Shown here in pieces: positions 46,538-59,700 of a stretch of 64,000 nucleotides of DNA (position 1 is the stretch's first letter; every line of letters begins with the position of its first letter). The stretch is taken from assembly GCA_018881555.1 (NCBI GenBank), contig JACAXG010000007.1, positions 9,500,935 to 9,564,934 on the forward strand, written 5' to 3'. The notes below the pieces were generated by a model that searched no databases, was not told the DNA's origin, and saw only the letters and a list, made by a program, of their open reading frames with translations. This DNA is from Amblyornis subalaris. Its lineage: Eukaryota; Chordata; Aves; Passeriformes; Ptilonorhynchidae. The position numbers and the translations under genes were made by a program.

Positions 46538-46735
46538 TCATAGAATCGTAGAATATCTCCAGTTGGAAGAGACCTGTGAGGATCATCGAGTCCAACTCCC
46601 TGCTTCTTGCAGGATTGCCTAAAGCTAAACCATGTGACTAAGAGTGTTGTCCAGATGCTCTTTGACCTGTGATGGGCTTGGTGCCATGACTACTCCCGTG
46701 GAGAGCCTGTTCCAGTGACTGATAATGCAATGAAG
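46538..46735 (-). mobile_element. CR1 3'-end fragment, minus strand
   Basis: Opens TCATAGAATCGTAGAATATC, continues GTTGGAAGAGACCTGTGAGG and ATCATCGAGTCCAACTCCCT, and ends near GAGAGCCTGTTCCAGTGACT. This follows the antisense CR1 consensus order for about 200 bp, just downstream of ANAPC10. Confidence 0.88.
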
Positions 46736-49629
46736 ATGACNATGACATGAAGAAAACCAAACTTTTCCAAATTATTCAATGTAGTATATCCATTAATATA
46801 GACATACTGAGTATAGGTCATCTAAAGTAATCTCAGATTTATAGCACAGAATNTTTTTAGTGTGTGCTTTAAAGGAAAGGGCATTTTGCTTTGTCTGTTT
46901 GCTATAAGTAGGAATATTTAACACCTCTACTAATGTTTCAGTATCTAATTACTAGTTATTTAATCTTTTTAAAAAACTGGTAGATTTTAAAGAGGCTGTT
47001 GAAGTACAAGGGTTTCTTTTAAGATATTCAGTACTGATAAAAACCGTGCTTCCTCATAGCACCNTGAAAGTTGATGGTCAATCCAGACTAATCTCAGCCG
47101 AGGAGAACTTTTGTCATCTACTTAATTGTGAGCATGGAAATGCTAATAATAGTGGAGGCTCATCAAACAATGATATATCCTCCTGCAGAGGAGAAATGAG
47201 GTGAAAAAGAAGAAAATGGAAAGGTTGTCAAGAAGGAGGAAGATTTAGCTATTGAAATTCATTTTCTATACTTGATGAAACTGCTGTTTACTGAAAAGTG
47301 TTCTCTCTGGCTGAATTCCACAGTCTTTAGGAGGGTCATGAAACAGGGCATTTCCTGATAATGAACCTTGTAGAAAGACTAGTCTAAGGTTTCTATTTAA
47401 ATGTGGATTCAATCATTTCAGGAGGACCTTTCCATGCAAAGGATGTATCAACTGCAGAATTCCTGCTCAGCTGGTTGAGCTCGTGCCTTTCACCAAGTCT
47501 GTCAGTTCACTGGATGTTGTTATGTAGTGTCAGGGAGTTGTACATTGCTATTCACTTAATTGAAGCAAATTATGTACTTCTGATGTACCACTTCAAATTA
47601 TTCTGTTAAAAAACAGCAACAAAACCCATCCCTCCTGGACTTATCTAGTTAGTTTTGGTAAGTTATGGACGTTTTTCAAGAAAGATTATTAGCCATGGAA
47701 TTTTCCTGTTTGTTCTCCAGAAGTTAAGACAGCAGTTTCCCATCCTAGGTTCATGTTGTCAAGCCACTGTTTCCTACTTAAGGATTCTAACACAGGTAAT
47801 TCTGTGGTAATTCTGAACTTTGGTCAGTTACACTTATCTTTTCATACATGTCACCCTACAAGTAATATCTAGGGTAATATTGCTTGGTGACTAACATTAT
47901 CCAGTAAATTAGGAACAAGGCTGTCAGCACAGTCTTGTTCTGCTTATTTCTGCTCTGCCTCCAGTAGGCATCNTTTTTGGATCTTTAGAGAGCTGGTCTT
48001 GCTTTTATTGATGTTTTTCACGGCATCGATGCTCATACAGGATAGGTGCCTGCAGTTGTCTGAGAAATTTGGAGTTATTTCTGACAGTGTAGTTGAATAA
48101 GCTGAAATGTAGCTTGACTACTTATCCTACCGTTCTGAAATCATGGATTGTGTTTAAGTGGTTTTAAGAACCTATGATACCCNTGGTAAACTGGATTATG
48201 TTACACTTTGCTGTTGAAAACAAGTGCAGTGGCCATTCTAAGTCCACATTAAATCTTTTCTATGTTGTCTTGTAGATACATTGCATTGGTATTTAACATC
48301 TGTGGAAGTACATTTGGTTTTCAACATTTTTGGCACTTGGTCATGTAAGGCTGCTGATTTTTAAGTGATGAGATCCTAGATGAGTGTGTCTGAAAATAAA
48401 GCAAGTTGCTGCCTTTGTGTATTAATATAGTACTTAGTATTTGAATTGGGATAAACAAACTGGTCTGCCAAGTCATTGCAGGAAGTTACTTACGCATATG
48501 TTGTGTTTAGCTGCTGCTTCTTTTCCTTGCTCATTATTTTCAGACACACAGTTGTCTGGAATCTTATCACTTTCCCTTTTTCTCTTGTATGAGAAGCATC
48601 TGATAAACACCGAGTAGTACAAGTACTATTGGAATAAATGACAGACAAAATGGAAGATGTATTTGTCCTAAAAAATCATGACTTGGCAGTGATCTGACTC
48701 ATCACTTCAAATAGTAGTGATTGAGGGGGTTTAAAACTTTTTTTTAAAGATACCACACTAGGCCTTTCTGCCCCACAGAACAGAAATTTGATTCCCAGTG
48801 TAAGTGAAAAAACCTGCTGTTTAATTAAACTTTAGCTTATTTCCTTTGAAGACACCAAGAAGAGGGAGGTAACTGAGTGACCAGGATCTTGAGGAACTGC
48901 TGCTGAAATGAAGGAGAGTAACTGTGTTTTGGCTAAGTCATGTCTGTGTGTCGTCTTAGTACCCCAGTGTAAATAAAAAAGGCAGATGGCAGGAGAGGGA
49001 GAAAAGAGGTATTTGCTGCTCTGGGATTCTAAAATGGAGAACAGCAAAACATTTATGTTTTAAGTTCACGTAGGGAATCTCTGGCAGAGCTGGAAGTGGA
49101 AGCCGTATCATCATTGTCTATCTTCTCTTTCACTGTGGAGCTGATTTTCAGATAATGATACTGTTTCAAAACCAGATTTTTCAGTAATGCAATTTATGTA
49201 TGTAATTCCATTTAAAAGTTTAAACTATATTTTGGGTTTTGCTGTTCCAGTTTAGTCTGTAGGGGAGATACTTTTGCCAACACTGACTATAGATGCACAA
49301 TTGAAACTCTTCAGCTGCTGCCTTGGTGCTTGTTCTTACCTTACCAAAAGGGCGCAGCATGCTTGTTAGGGAAAGCAGGATAAGCTGCCTGACCTTTTGT
49401 ATGAAACACTTGACATGAGATCAGTCCTACTTTGCAGTCTGCTTGAAGAGCTGTGTACATGCCATTTTTCCATGCTTGCTTTGGTGTANATGTAGAATAT
49501 TGTTGATTTTTAACTTTTTATTTTTATAGCTACCCTGTACATTAGACTTCACACGTCTTGCCCAGACCCTCAGTTACTCAGACATGAGTGATCTGTGTAA
49601 AGCATCACTTATTGCCCAGTTATGTAGTT

Positions 49630-49712
49630 GCTGCTCTGGGCAGTGTTCAAGGCCAGGTTGGATGGAGTTTTGAGCAACAGTACCAGGGATGAAGAACTGA
49701 AGTGAGTCTTGC
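49630..49712 (+). mobile_element. CR1 fragment, plus strand
   Basis: CTCTGGGCAGTGTTCAAGGC, then CAGGTTGGATGGAGTTTTGA and GCAAC, matching the CR1 segment just before its 3' tail. Short and eroded. Confidence 0.7.
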
Positions 49713-52700
49713 TATTGGTACTTGTTTTTCTTCATCTGTGTTAAAACAGTTTAAGGGGAGCAATTGAAACATTATTTAGGCTTGAAATCCGTTTGAACAT
49801 CTGGCTTTCTCTAATGTATAGATTGCCAGTACTGATTAGCAAAAATGCATGAACTTGGACATAATAAATGAAGTGATAGAAGATACTGAAGGACCATGGA
49901 GAGCTACCGGATATTGGGAAGGCAAATTGTTTCTTCACCCAATAGAGCAAGCCACAGCTCTAGGCAGAAGGCCACTGCTTGAAAAATTCCCACCTTTCAC
50001 ACAGCAATAGCCAGCAATAATTGTAATTGTCTGGCCTGAAGATCTGCAAGTGAAACAGGTGCTCAGGCAATTTATGCCACCCCCTGGGGAAGTAATTTGG
50101 GTGCTATAGCACAAAGTGCCACTTGAAATGAGTCAGAGTGACAAGGCTGGACCTAGTAATTAGAGCTGAATTGCATTATGCCCTATAAAGAAAGGAGGAA
50201 AGTCAGAAGCTACTGTAGGAAACTTCTTAGGAAATCCTGAAGACTTTAGACATTTATTAACCATAATGGTCAATGGGTTTTTCTTTGAGCTGTATTTTCA
50301 GGATGGGTCTGGATTAGTAATATATAAAATGAGAGTTCATTGCTCTGCCAGGTCTGAATAAAAGAATAAATGGTCATTGTAGTGTTACTGTGTTTTGGTA
50401 TATGAATGAATTATGAAAATAATTTTTAATGGATGTTTTTCTAGGATTTATCAACTAGCTCTGCAGCTTTAGTAGAATGCATCTGAATTCTTTGGGATCA
50501 TTGGAGTGACCCAGGTTGACATCAGCATGTGCTTGCCTACGTGAGGGAAATAGATGTTTGGGGCTCTGAAGAGTACATGGTTATAACATGCACTAGACTG
50601 CTGTGCTTTGAGAGCCTGACTTATTTAATTAGTGGTAACCTTTGTGCTCTTATTCCTTAATTTTGTCATTCTATGTTAACGGTTAATTAACACTGATGCA
50701 TTGATTACAAGAATGCTTTACATTCCTTTGCACGTATACACAAAAATAGCTGTTTATTTAACATTTACCTACCACATTATTTTACTTCTTTAATTAACGC
50801 AATAGGTTTTTGCTGCTGCATGAGATAATAAACTGAATGCAATTAAAATGTTCATAGTACTAAGAGTGTGTCCCTCTAAAGATGGGATTGCTGAGGCTTC
50901 CAGGCAAAGGTATTGGGTGGTCTGCTGTTGGTTTGGAATACTTCAGTGTTCTGTTTTAGATCAGAAAGGTGTTAAGGTGCTTTTATGAAGCTGCATAAAG
51001 CATCATTAAACATTGTTCATGGAAGTAAATTTGAAGAAATTCTTCACGTGACATGTTTGCTCTACTTCCAGGCTGACATTTCAACGAGCTGTTTTACATC
51101 AGCCTAACAATTACCTGTGACAGTTTCTCCATTTGCACCAAAGAATAAACCTCTTTTTCAGCCAATCAACAGTATTAGCATGGCTTAGTTTAATNGAAGA
51201 ATGAAAAAAAAAAACNANCAACCAACCCCAAAACCCAAGTAATGAAAATTATGCTAATACTTGATGCTGCTAGAGGATATAGTCCAGACATAATTATATA
51301 TGAAATGAGAAAGTAAGTTTGGGATCACTGGAAACATTAAACACCTGAACTCTGATCCCACTGAAGTGAATTACTGCANTTAATTATAGTAGGGAAACAG
51401 TTTAGCCAATATTTAGTACTCTAATTTAAGTAAATTAAATGGGATCAGTGACTTCCCAGTTATATAGATAAAAAGAGGCCAACCTGGAGCAGTTTTGAAA
51501 GTGTCTTTCTCAAATGCTTCTTTCAATGTACAAAATTAGGAGTAAATTCCATACACATTCAATGTAGCATTGAGTATGTAATGTGTTGAAATCTTTTAAA
51601 ATTAAAACATAATAATTTGTTGTATAAGATGAAAGCATCAGAGCTCTGCAACACTTCGCTCTTTGAATATTTAATGTTATTCTTGANTACATGACTGATA
51701 CTGCTTGGGCAAGAATATCTAACTTACANAATGGTCCAAATAAAATATCTAATGACTGTTTCATTTCAATATTTACCGTATTTTTGTACTGGAGTTTCAT
51801 ATAGTCTGTAATTGAAGTGGCAGAGGAAAATGCACTTATAAATTATTCTCATTCATCCTAGAAAAAGCTCAATCATTACAAGCCATTANTGTCTGGGCAT
51901 TTTAATTAGGAAACACCTCTGGAAAGGAATTGTCTTGAACTTTGGATTTGTGCATTTCCTTTAAAAATGTGTTTCTCACTTTGTTTAAACTGATCNGAAA
52001 TTTCAAGTAAAAGGTGAGGTATAAACTTTTACTGCTCTTTCACAAAGGTTTTATCTGTTTTTCTACACAACTGCTTCAGGTTGCTCTCCTGTTGCCATTG
52101 AAAATTAGTATAAAATAAAGAGGTGTTCATTCAGGTACCTCAGAGTAGAATCTTTAATCTGGGGCACACATCTCTGAATAGAATTTCTATTAGGTACAAA
52201 TAAATGCACATAATCTAATCTTTCAATTATATTTAATTTAATCCTCCTGTTTTGTTTGCTCTGATTTTTGATTTCTTAAAATATTTTTATCTTTAAATAC
52301 AATATGATTTTTAACATAAGACCTGCTGCTAGGCCAGGATCTTATGACAGCTTGTATTCAGTAGTAAAGCTTATTCTGCTTTTAGTTAAAACTAGTCTTA
52401 AGTATTTCAAATGTTATCCTTTATCTGTTCTGTCTGTTGCAGATTCTATTTCCGATTATTTGGCAGTTGACAGTGGAGAATTGCAGCACTTTCTAAAGGT
52501 NTATTTTTCCATTGGAAAACCAATGTGATCACTAGGTTAAAGGGACAAAGGTTTTAACCAAAATCTTACTGTGTGAAAAAGTTTACAGGCTATTGTTAGT
52601 CTTCTAGCAGAGCTAGTTAATCTTTCAGAACAAGTTATGTACATCCTCATTATGTTTGATTTTCTTATCCTATAATTTATTGAAAAACCAGGAGAGAGTC

Positions 52701-52987
52701 TTTATATTCTGTTGCTTCTCAACTAAATCTCGATCTTCCTAGCATGTAGACTTGTAAATCTCAGTGGAAGCGGATGTACCACAGGAGCTCAGATGCTTCT
52801 GTATCCTACATTCCCAATACTNCTGTATTTTCACACTCTTATTCAATGTAGTTTTTTAAAGCTTTGTGATGAAGCAGTGGGGTAGGTAATCCAAAAATAA
52901 TTTTTCTTTTTTTTTTTTTTTAATTCTTCCCTAGCCTCATTTTTCTAGCTGTGGTAGCAATTTGCTTTTAGTTCTTCCTTGTTTGTG

Positions 52988-53012
52988 GTGGGTTTTTTTT
53001 GTTTGTTTGTTT
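52988..53012. repeat. T-rich (GTTT)n tract
   Basis: GGTTTTTTTTGTTTGTTTGT: low-complexity intergenic sequence. Confidence 0.6.
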
Positions 53013-54039
53013 ACGTTGTTCTCNTATTTTATGAAGGCTTGCTATCAAGTAGTTGTACTTCTAAAAGGAGATAGTTTATCTGGGTATACCTGAAAAACCA
53101 GGAAATTATTTGTGTATGATATTTACTAACAAAGTGTTTGTGTCATCCCTGGATCTCTCAGAAATATTTTATGAGTGTATCATTCCCATCAAATGGTTGT
53201 TTAGACTGCTTTCCTCCGGACACTGTAGTTTTCATTTCTTCCAGACAAAAGTATTAATTGTGTTCTCGTGTTAACTTAAAGCAAGGGCCACCTCATTAAA
53301 CCAGTGGAACACTGTAAGNGAGGAGAGAGTCAGGTCTTGTATATTAAATGAAAAAAGATTGATATCTGTATCTTGCAAAGTTTGCAATGACAATTAGGTT
53401 TATCTGTCAAAAATCAGGATTATCTAAATTGTTTCTACAATCTTTCTGTTCCCATAAATTCTGATGCCTTTTGTATATAATTATGTATTCTTTTTTCCCC
53501 ACATTATTTGAGGAACGAATCAAAACAGCATAGTGAAAGGAGTCTGTTACTCCTTGCTCATCTGGAAATTTGAAAAGTATAGAGTGAATGAGGTGAAGTC
53601 TTGCAGAAAGGGAGGACATGGTTTTTTGATTAAGACAGATTGCTGTTTGGAAAGTTGGACTCCATCTTTATTTTCCCACACAATGACTAGCAAAGTCACT
53701 CGAATATTTTCATAGGTGATCACTAATTGTCTGTTTCTTGGAGGATTTACTCTGAAAGCTCTGGTTCAGATTTTCTAAAGCATTAGTGAAAGTACTTAGC
53801 ATTCTCAGGTTATGCTGAAGGCAAAGGTTTGCTTGCNTCATTCATTCTATTCAGCTGAAGAGGTAACCAGTTTAAAAAAAANAAATCTTTGCATTAAAAA
53901 CAGTGTAATTCACTTACTGAGGACAAAAGCTTGCATTCAATTAGTTGATTTCTCTGCCTTCTGATGGCAGCCCTAATTTTTTTACNCTAGAAATCATAAC
54001 CTCTGAGCCCTGTTTCACTCATTTGCAGTGCTTGCTTCC

Positions 54040-54340
54040 TCCCCAGTCTTCAAACTGGGCCCAGTCTCATCTCCAAGTCTGAGTGCTTTCCCACCCTAGC
54101 CTTTAATTTTCCCCTCACCCCCATTTTCCTTCCCCAGAGCTCTCATCTGTCTCTGTCCCTTTCCCAGAGTCACTGTTGCAGCATTTTGTATCCTATTCAG
54201 TCATATATTTTCTCACCCACTACCCATTTTCTCAATTTCCCCACAGAATCCCCTAATTTTCCATTTTCCCTCCACTAATCCTGAAGATTTTCCTTTCTTT
54301 CCCAACTAGTCCCAGCTAATACCACATGCTTCCTCCCCAC
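54040..54340. repeat. Pyrimidine-rich, strand-asymmetric block
   Basis: About 300 bp rich in TCCC, CCCC and TTTCC on the plus strand with few guanines (TTTCCCACCC, TTCCCCTCACCCCC, TTTCCCTCC). No repeat unit is evident. Could be an unrecognised old repeat or a polypurine/polypyrimidine tract. Confidence 0.5.
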
Positions 54341-56635
54341 ATTGCCTAATACGTACTCTGCCTGTCAGCTCTCTTCCCATTCTGCTGAAGTATCAAGATG
54401 ATGAGATTATTGAGAGTACAGTGGAGAGGTTTTCCTGCTTTTGGTTCTAGTAATCAACCCAGCCCAAGGATACAATACCTGAAAGCAGCTATTGCAGCAA
54501 AAAGTTGACTTTGCCCCATAGCTTTACACCAGATCATGNTCAGGATTGCTCTGTGGGGTCTGCATTTTTAGGTTTGGCCAAAACTGGGCAGGCTTTCATA
54601 AATGGTTCTGTGTGTATCTCCTATTCTCTCTCCATTCCCATCTAATTTCAGAAACTCTACTGTAAAGCNTTTGAGTGCTGAAAGTTTCCAAATAAAAGAT
54701 TGTGAGAGTATTTCTCTGAAATGGCTGAATAGTTTTGGCTGGAGTTTTCAAAAATAAATTCAGCCTGAGGCAGACAGCTGGTATGGGAAATTTCAGCTAA
54801 CAGAGTTGCAATTTGGCTAAGTTTTGAGAAACTCGGANGAGATTTGCAAGGGAATGAACCCTGGGTAATGTTTCACATTTCACCAAATAGCATCTTCTGG
54901 GCAGTGNGCTTTGTCACTTTGTGTGGACCTTCCCATTTGGTTTAAAATTCATTCTCTGTAGAAACTAGCTAAGCTTCAGTACNTTAGAATAGCGATTTTT
55001 ATTTGGGGTTTATAGACTCAGAGAGTTTTTAAAATAATTTATTTGCTTCCCTGGACTAGTTGAAGTATCTTTCTATATGGGTACAGCCTGCCAAGGGTAT
55101 TTGTACTGAAAATATCTCTGTTCTATTATACTTGTTTATAGCTTCCACCAGGGATTTGTGCTAGAGCAGGAGTGTCCCANAGTGAGCACTCTGAGATGGT
55201 TTTAACCTACCACTATCTGTGGCACCATGCTGTGAATCTGCTTCCCCAGCATGCAGTCTGTGTGGTGATAAAAGGAGCAAAGTAACTCCTCCTGCCCAGT
55301 TCTCCTGAACTGCTCATGTGAGCCAACCTTATTCACTTATTCCTGTTTTTCAAGCTCTGTCATTATTAAGCTTTTCTTTCGTCTTTCTTCACCCCCCCCA
55401 CCCTAGATTTGCACTGGGTTTCAACCCAGGCTTACCCTCATTACTGCAGGCCTTATTTGGGCAATTTGATGCTTCTTGATTCCTGGTGTATGGCTGTGAC
55501 CTGCCTAGTCTATTAAAAAATGTTAAAAAGCCAGTTTCTTATGCATTGGCAAGATTCTCTTTGCTAGATAGATGTTCCAACCATCTTTACTATCTCAAGT
55601 ACAAATATCTGTCTGGCCTTCTAATACCAGGGCACATCAGGGCTATCAGGAGTTTCTAAATGCAACCTCCTAAATACAAAAGCTCNGCTGAAGGCAAGAA
55701 AGTACTTGACAAAGATAATTCAGATCATATGGAGCCTTTTTTGTGCTCTGGTGGTCCCAAAACACTTAAACCAAAATGAGAGCAGGCAAAGAAAAGCCAA
55801 GAAACCACCCAGTCGGTTCATCCTGGGAGATAATTAAGGCATAGAAAGTCTTTCCCCATCTAATTCATGTTAGCTCCTATTACCATCTGGATGGGTGAAT
55901 TGGGATAGAAAGGAGTGCTACCTCAAGACAAATCTTTCCTTTGAATGTAATTCCTTGTTTCACACACCTGTTAAAAAGCAGTCTACTAAAAACTGAGCAC
56001 TGTCAGATGAACTGATTAAAGTCATGAATACCATGGAGTGAGTAGGGATTGATTTTATTCCTCCTCCCCGTGCCTTTTCAGTACAAAAATGAGAGGATAT
56101 CAGGTTATGTCAGCAGAAGTTCAAAATAAATAAAAGTATATTTTTCTTAAAGGTGTATTTAAGCTGTGTAGCTCCTGGGTGAAGCAGGTTGGAGACATTT
56201 AAAGCTTTTGCGTAGTTTCTAAACAGGACTGAANAAATTCATGGAAGAAAAATCCTTTGAAGATTATGAAATCCGAAAGACAGGCCATAAATTGTTGGAG
56301 ATTTCTGGAGTACTGGGTGAAATACCATTACATGCTTGTCCGCTTACACTGTTCCCTTGGGAGTTGCTTGCTGGCATTGGTCTATACCAGTTCCCTTTTA
56401 GGAACAGGATGGTGTCAAGCCCTAACAAGACCAAACAACTTTTGCTTGGAAAGGGATAAGGGAAACAAAAATTTGGAGAAACAAAGTGACTCCAGGGGAC
56501 AACAANGTGGTAAAAGGGAGGCATGTTATGTTCAAAAAGATCAAAGCTGAAGGTTTTTCTCTGCTGTTTAGATCACCCTCCAAAGCACTTAGAAAGTGCT
56601 TGAAGATATCGAAGGACCCAGTGGATACTTCCTGG

Positions 56636-56712
56636 GCTCTTGTCAGGGACAGGTTGTTGAACTACATGGACCTCATAAACTTACTTGTTGCTGCCATTTG
56701 TACATTCTTCAG
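56636..56712 (+). mobile_element. Probable ancient L3/CR1-type 3' tail
   Basis: GGGCTCTTGTCAGGGACAGG, then ACTACATGGACCTC and TGCTGCCATTTGTACATTCT, follow the order of old CR1/L3 3' ends (gacaggatactgggctagat, ggaccttt, tggccattcttatgttctt). Identity is low, so the family is tentative. Confidence 0.4.
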
Positions 56713-59700
56713 TGGTTAAGTTCTTCAACATTTTGCTGTTGGCAAAATTTGTGTCGAATGTGAAGCCAACTGAGAGTAGAAACATTGTGATTTGATAATT
56801 AAATATTGCATTTCAGTAACACCAAAAAGCAAAATTTTGAGGAGTATGTTTAAGAAAGGAGGAGGGAAAAAGACCCTAACTGTTTTCTCATCACAGTACA
56901 CTGAGAAAATGTTTAGACTGATATATAACCTTCATAGTGTTATGTTCTATAAAATTGGCAAGAGCTTAGTTCTTAGTCTGAATGCTATGCTTGTTTTGAA
57001 ATTTAAATAATAAACAATTTATATATGTATATATTTTAGCTTAAAATCACATCTTGTCGGATTTGGCTGTTAATAAAAGCTTATGGTGGAATCAGCACTC
57101 TGTCCATCCAGTGAAAATATGAACAGGACCACACAAAATGCTTCCACTGTGTCATTCCTTTTACTGCTNTTCCGTTAAAATAAACTCTTTGCCACAGAAC
57201 TTACTTGTCATTTCCCGCTTCTCAAAAATATCACAAGTAATGTAGTTTCTAAAGCTTTTCCACTTCTAGCTCTGGTATCTACTTGATTGTGTTTGCAGAA
57301 GATCTCTTTATATTCCTCCTGGCCGTTCCTTTTCAAACACATACGTAACTAGNCCTTAAATTACTGTATTAGATGTACTTTTTGGCCAATACTGCTTACA
57401 ACTAAACCTAGGCCAGTCAGATAGTGTCATATTCATCTTGATTTCTGTCATCACAGATTCCAAAAAGAAAGTGATTTAGATCTTACTGTATCTATTCTTC
57501 TGTCTGTGTCTACTTTAGCATTTATTGAGATAAATTCTTTTTGAATTGTACCTGCTTCTAGCTTTTCTTTTTCTCCTGGATTTCATAGCTTAGCGAGCAC
57601 CACTGAAGTAAAAAAAAAAGCTTTATGGGNATTTGTTGGACTGGATAATTAGCTTATCTTACCTGTATGTTTGTGCTATCACATATAATGTTGTCCTGTG
57701 TCATTATTAGGTCTGCTGGGCTTTCTTAACTCGTAAAACCCATGTGTTTATTCTTATTCAACTTCATTCAAAACTATTTTTGTTCCATCTGACAATGGGA
57801 TTTTCCCCTGTTTTTCGCGAAGTATGATAATAATTCTTTGAGTTTTCACTACTCCTGAAGTGTTTCTAAGTTACTTTTCTGAAGGCATGACTAGGATTTG
57901 TTTAAAAAGCAGAGGAACAAGTTTACCACAGAGATATTTTGCTACTTCTGCTTCGTATGTTCAAATGAAAATTCACAAGATTACTTTAAATGTCATCTTA
58001 AAACTCAAATTGTTGGTAGTAATACTTTCTAATCACTAATGCTCTGCTAGTAGTGAATTGGGGCTCTCTAGATTTAAGATGAGTTGTGGTCATATAAATT
58101 TATTGATCAGTACCATCAACTTTAGTATTTCCTTTGGCATTATATCACCTGATAGAGTCTATCACCAGATAGAATTATTGAGATGCTCTCCCTAGGACTC
58201 AGCTGTAGCATTGTGATTCAATGGTGTTCTCCCAAATGATAAGAATACATCGGATTGGTGTCCTAGTAGGGCAATAATTCTGTTCTGGTAATAAAACACA
58301 GTAAAACATTACATGTGCTGTTAACATCCTTAGCAGTTTTTGTTTTAAGCATGACGAAGAAGGTGAATCTTAGTCTGCAAGTTGACTTCACCTCTTAAAA
58401 TCCCGGGCTCAAATAACAGCACTCACTTGCCCATACAATTGATGAATACTCACAACATTTTGTTATGCTTTTCTGTGCAGTTAGTTTCCAACACCTTCTC
58501 TTAGTTTACAAGGGTGTGAATAATCTACATTTGCACGCCCCGCCAGTGGTGTTCCNGAGATGTCAGGCAGGGAATGCTAACTCACAGGGCTGTGCTTGAA
58601 TGCATCACTTCTGCTGTGCTCTTACCCTCCCCTGTGCCAGCAGCTGAGAGAGCTGTGAGTTTTCCCTACACTCANCATCTTTCTGGCTCATTGTCAGTCA
58701 AGCCATGCCAACTGCACCAGCCAGTAAAAGCATATAGGAAAAATAAATTTGTCATAGGAAAAGTANAGAAAAATTATTACTTTCATGCAGGACTACAGTA
58801 AAGGCACTGTTAGGCTATACTTTGCTAACGAGAAAAAAATAGCTTTCAAAATCAGGGGGTTTTGTCAATGACAGTGTGCTTGAGGACACTTCCACTGAAA
58901 GGGTTAGGNCCAAAACTTGTTTTTTTTTTAAACTGCTGCAATGTTAACATTTTTATTAANTCTGTGAGTGGGCATGAAACAACATGATACCATTGTACTG
59001 TATCATTCTCAAAGAATTCTGTGTGAATAACAGTAAAGGGATGTGCTGGCTGATACANAGGAAGATACAAGAGATGTGTGTAGTAGAAATCATGTTTGAT
59101 GATGAGCTGCACTTTCTGCAGTGGTTTATTCATTAAGCCTTCAAACACAGTGAGTTTTTTTAGTTTATTTATAATGTAATATAAAATAATAGAAAGTAAA
59201 ATACTTGTTGAAATACCTTTGTGACTAGTAAAGAAACTCAGCAGACTTTTGTTTTTTAATCTTCCCTAAGCACACACTTGCCATTTCCTTTTATTATAGG
59301 GAGGCAAAATTAAACAGGCTCCTTTTTTTGTAGCGCTTCTCTTCTGATTACAAATTACAACTTCGGGATTTNTGTGATTATTTTGTGTCTAATTCTTCCA
59401 GAGAACTTTGCAGGACCATGCAGAAAGCATTGTGATACTGAGTGCTTCAGCTTATGCTTAAAACGGCTTAGTCTTGGCATACTAATCTAAATAATGACAG
59501 TTTGCATTTTTTGTGACTCATACATGTTTAGCAGAATCAATCTCATAAATGTCAGTAGTGCAACTAAAATTAACGTTAAATAATACACACAATCTATGTC
59601 AGAGCTGTCTTAAAGGACTGTTGCGAGTGCATCAATTATTTAACTGAAAGACTAAGGTCAAGCTCANTAATCTGTATTTAATATATTGTATTGATATGTC

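Noticed and set aside
56241..56719. Overlapping plus-strand frames of 72-97 codons
   Set aside because: Shared with a probable L3/CR1 tail and chance intergenic frames; no domain.
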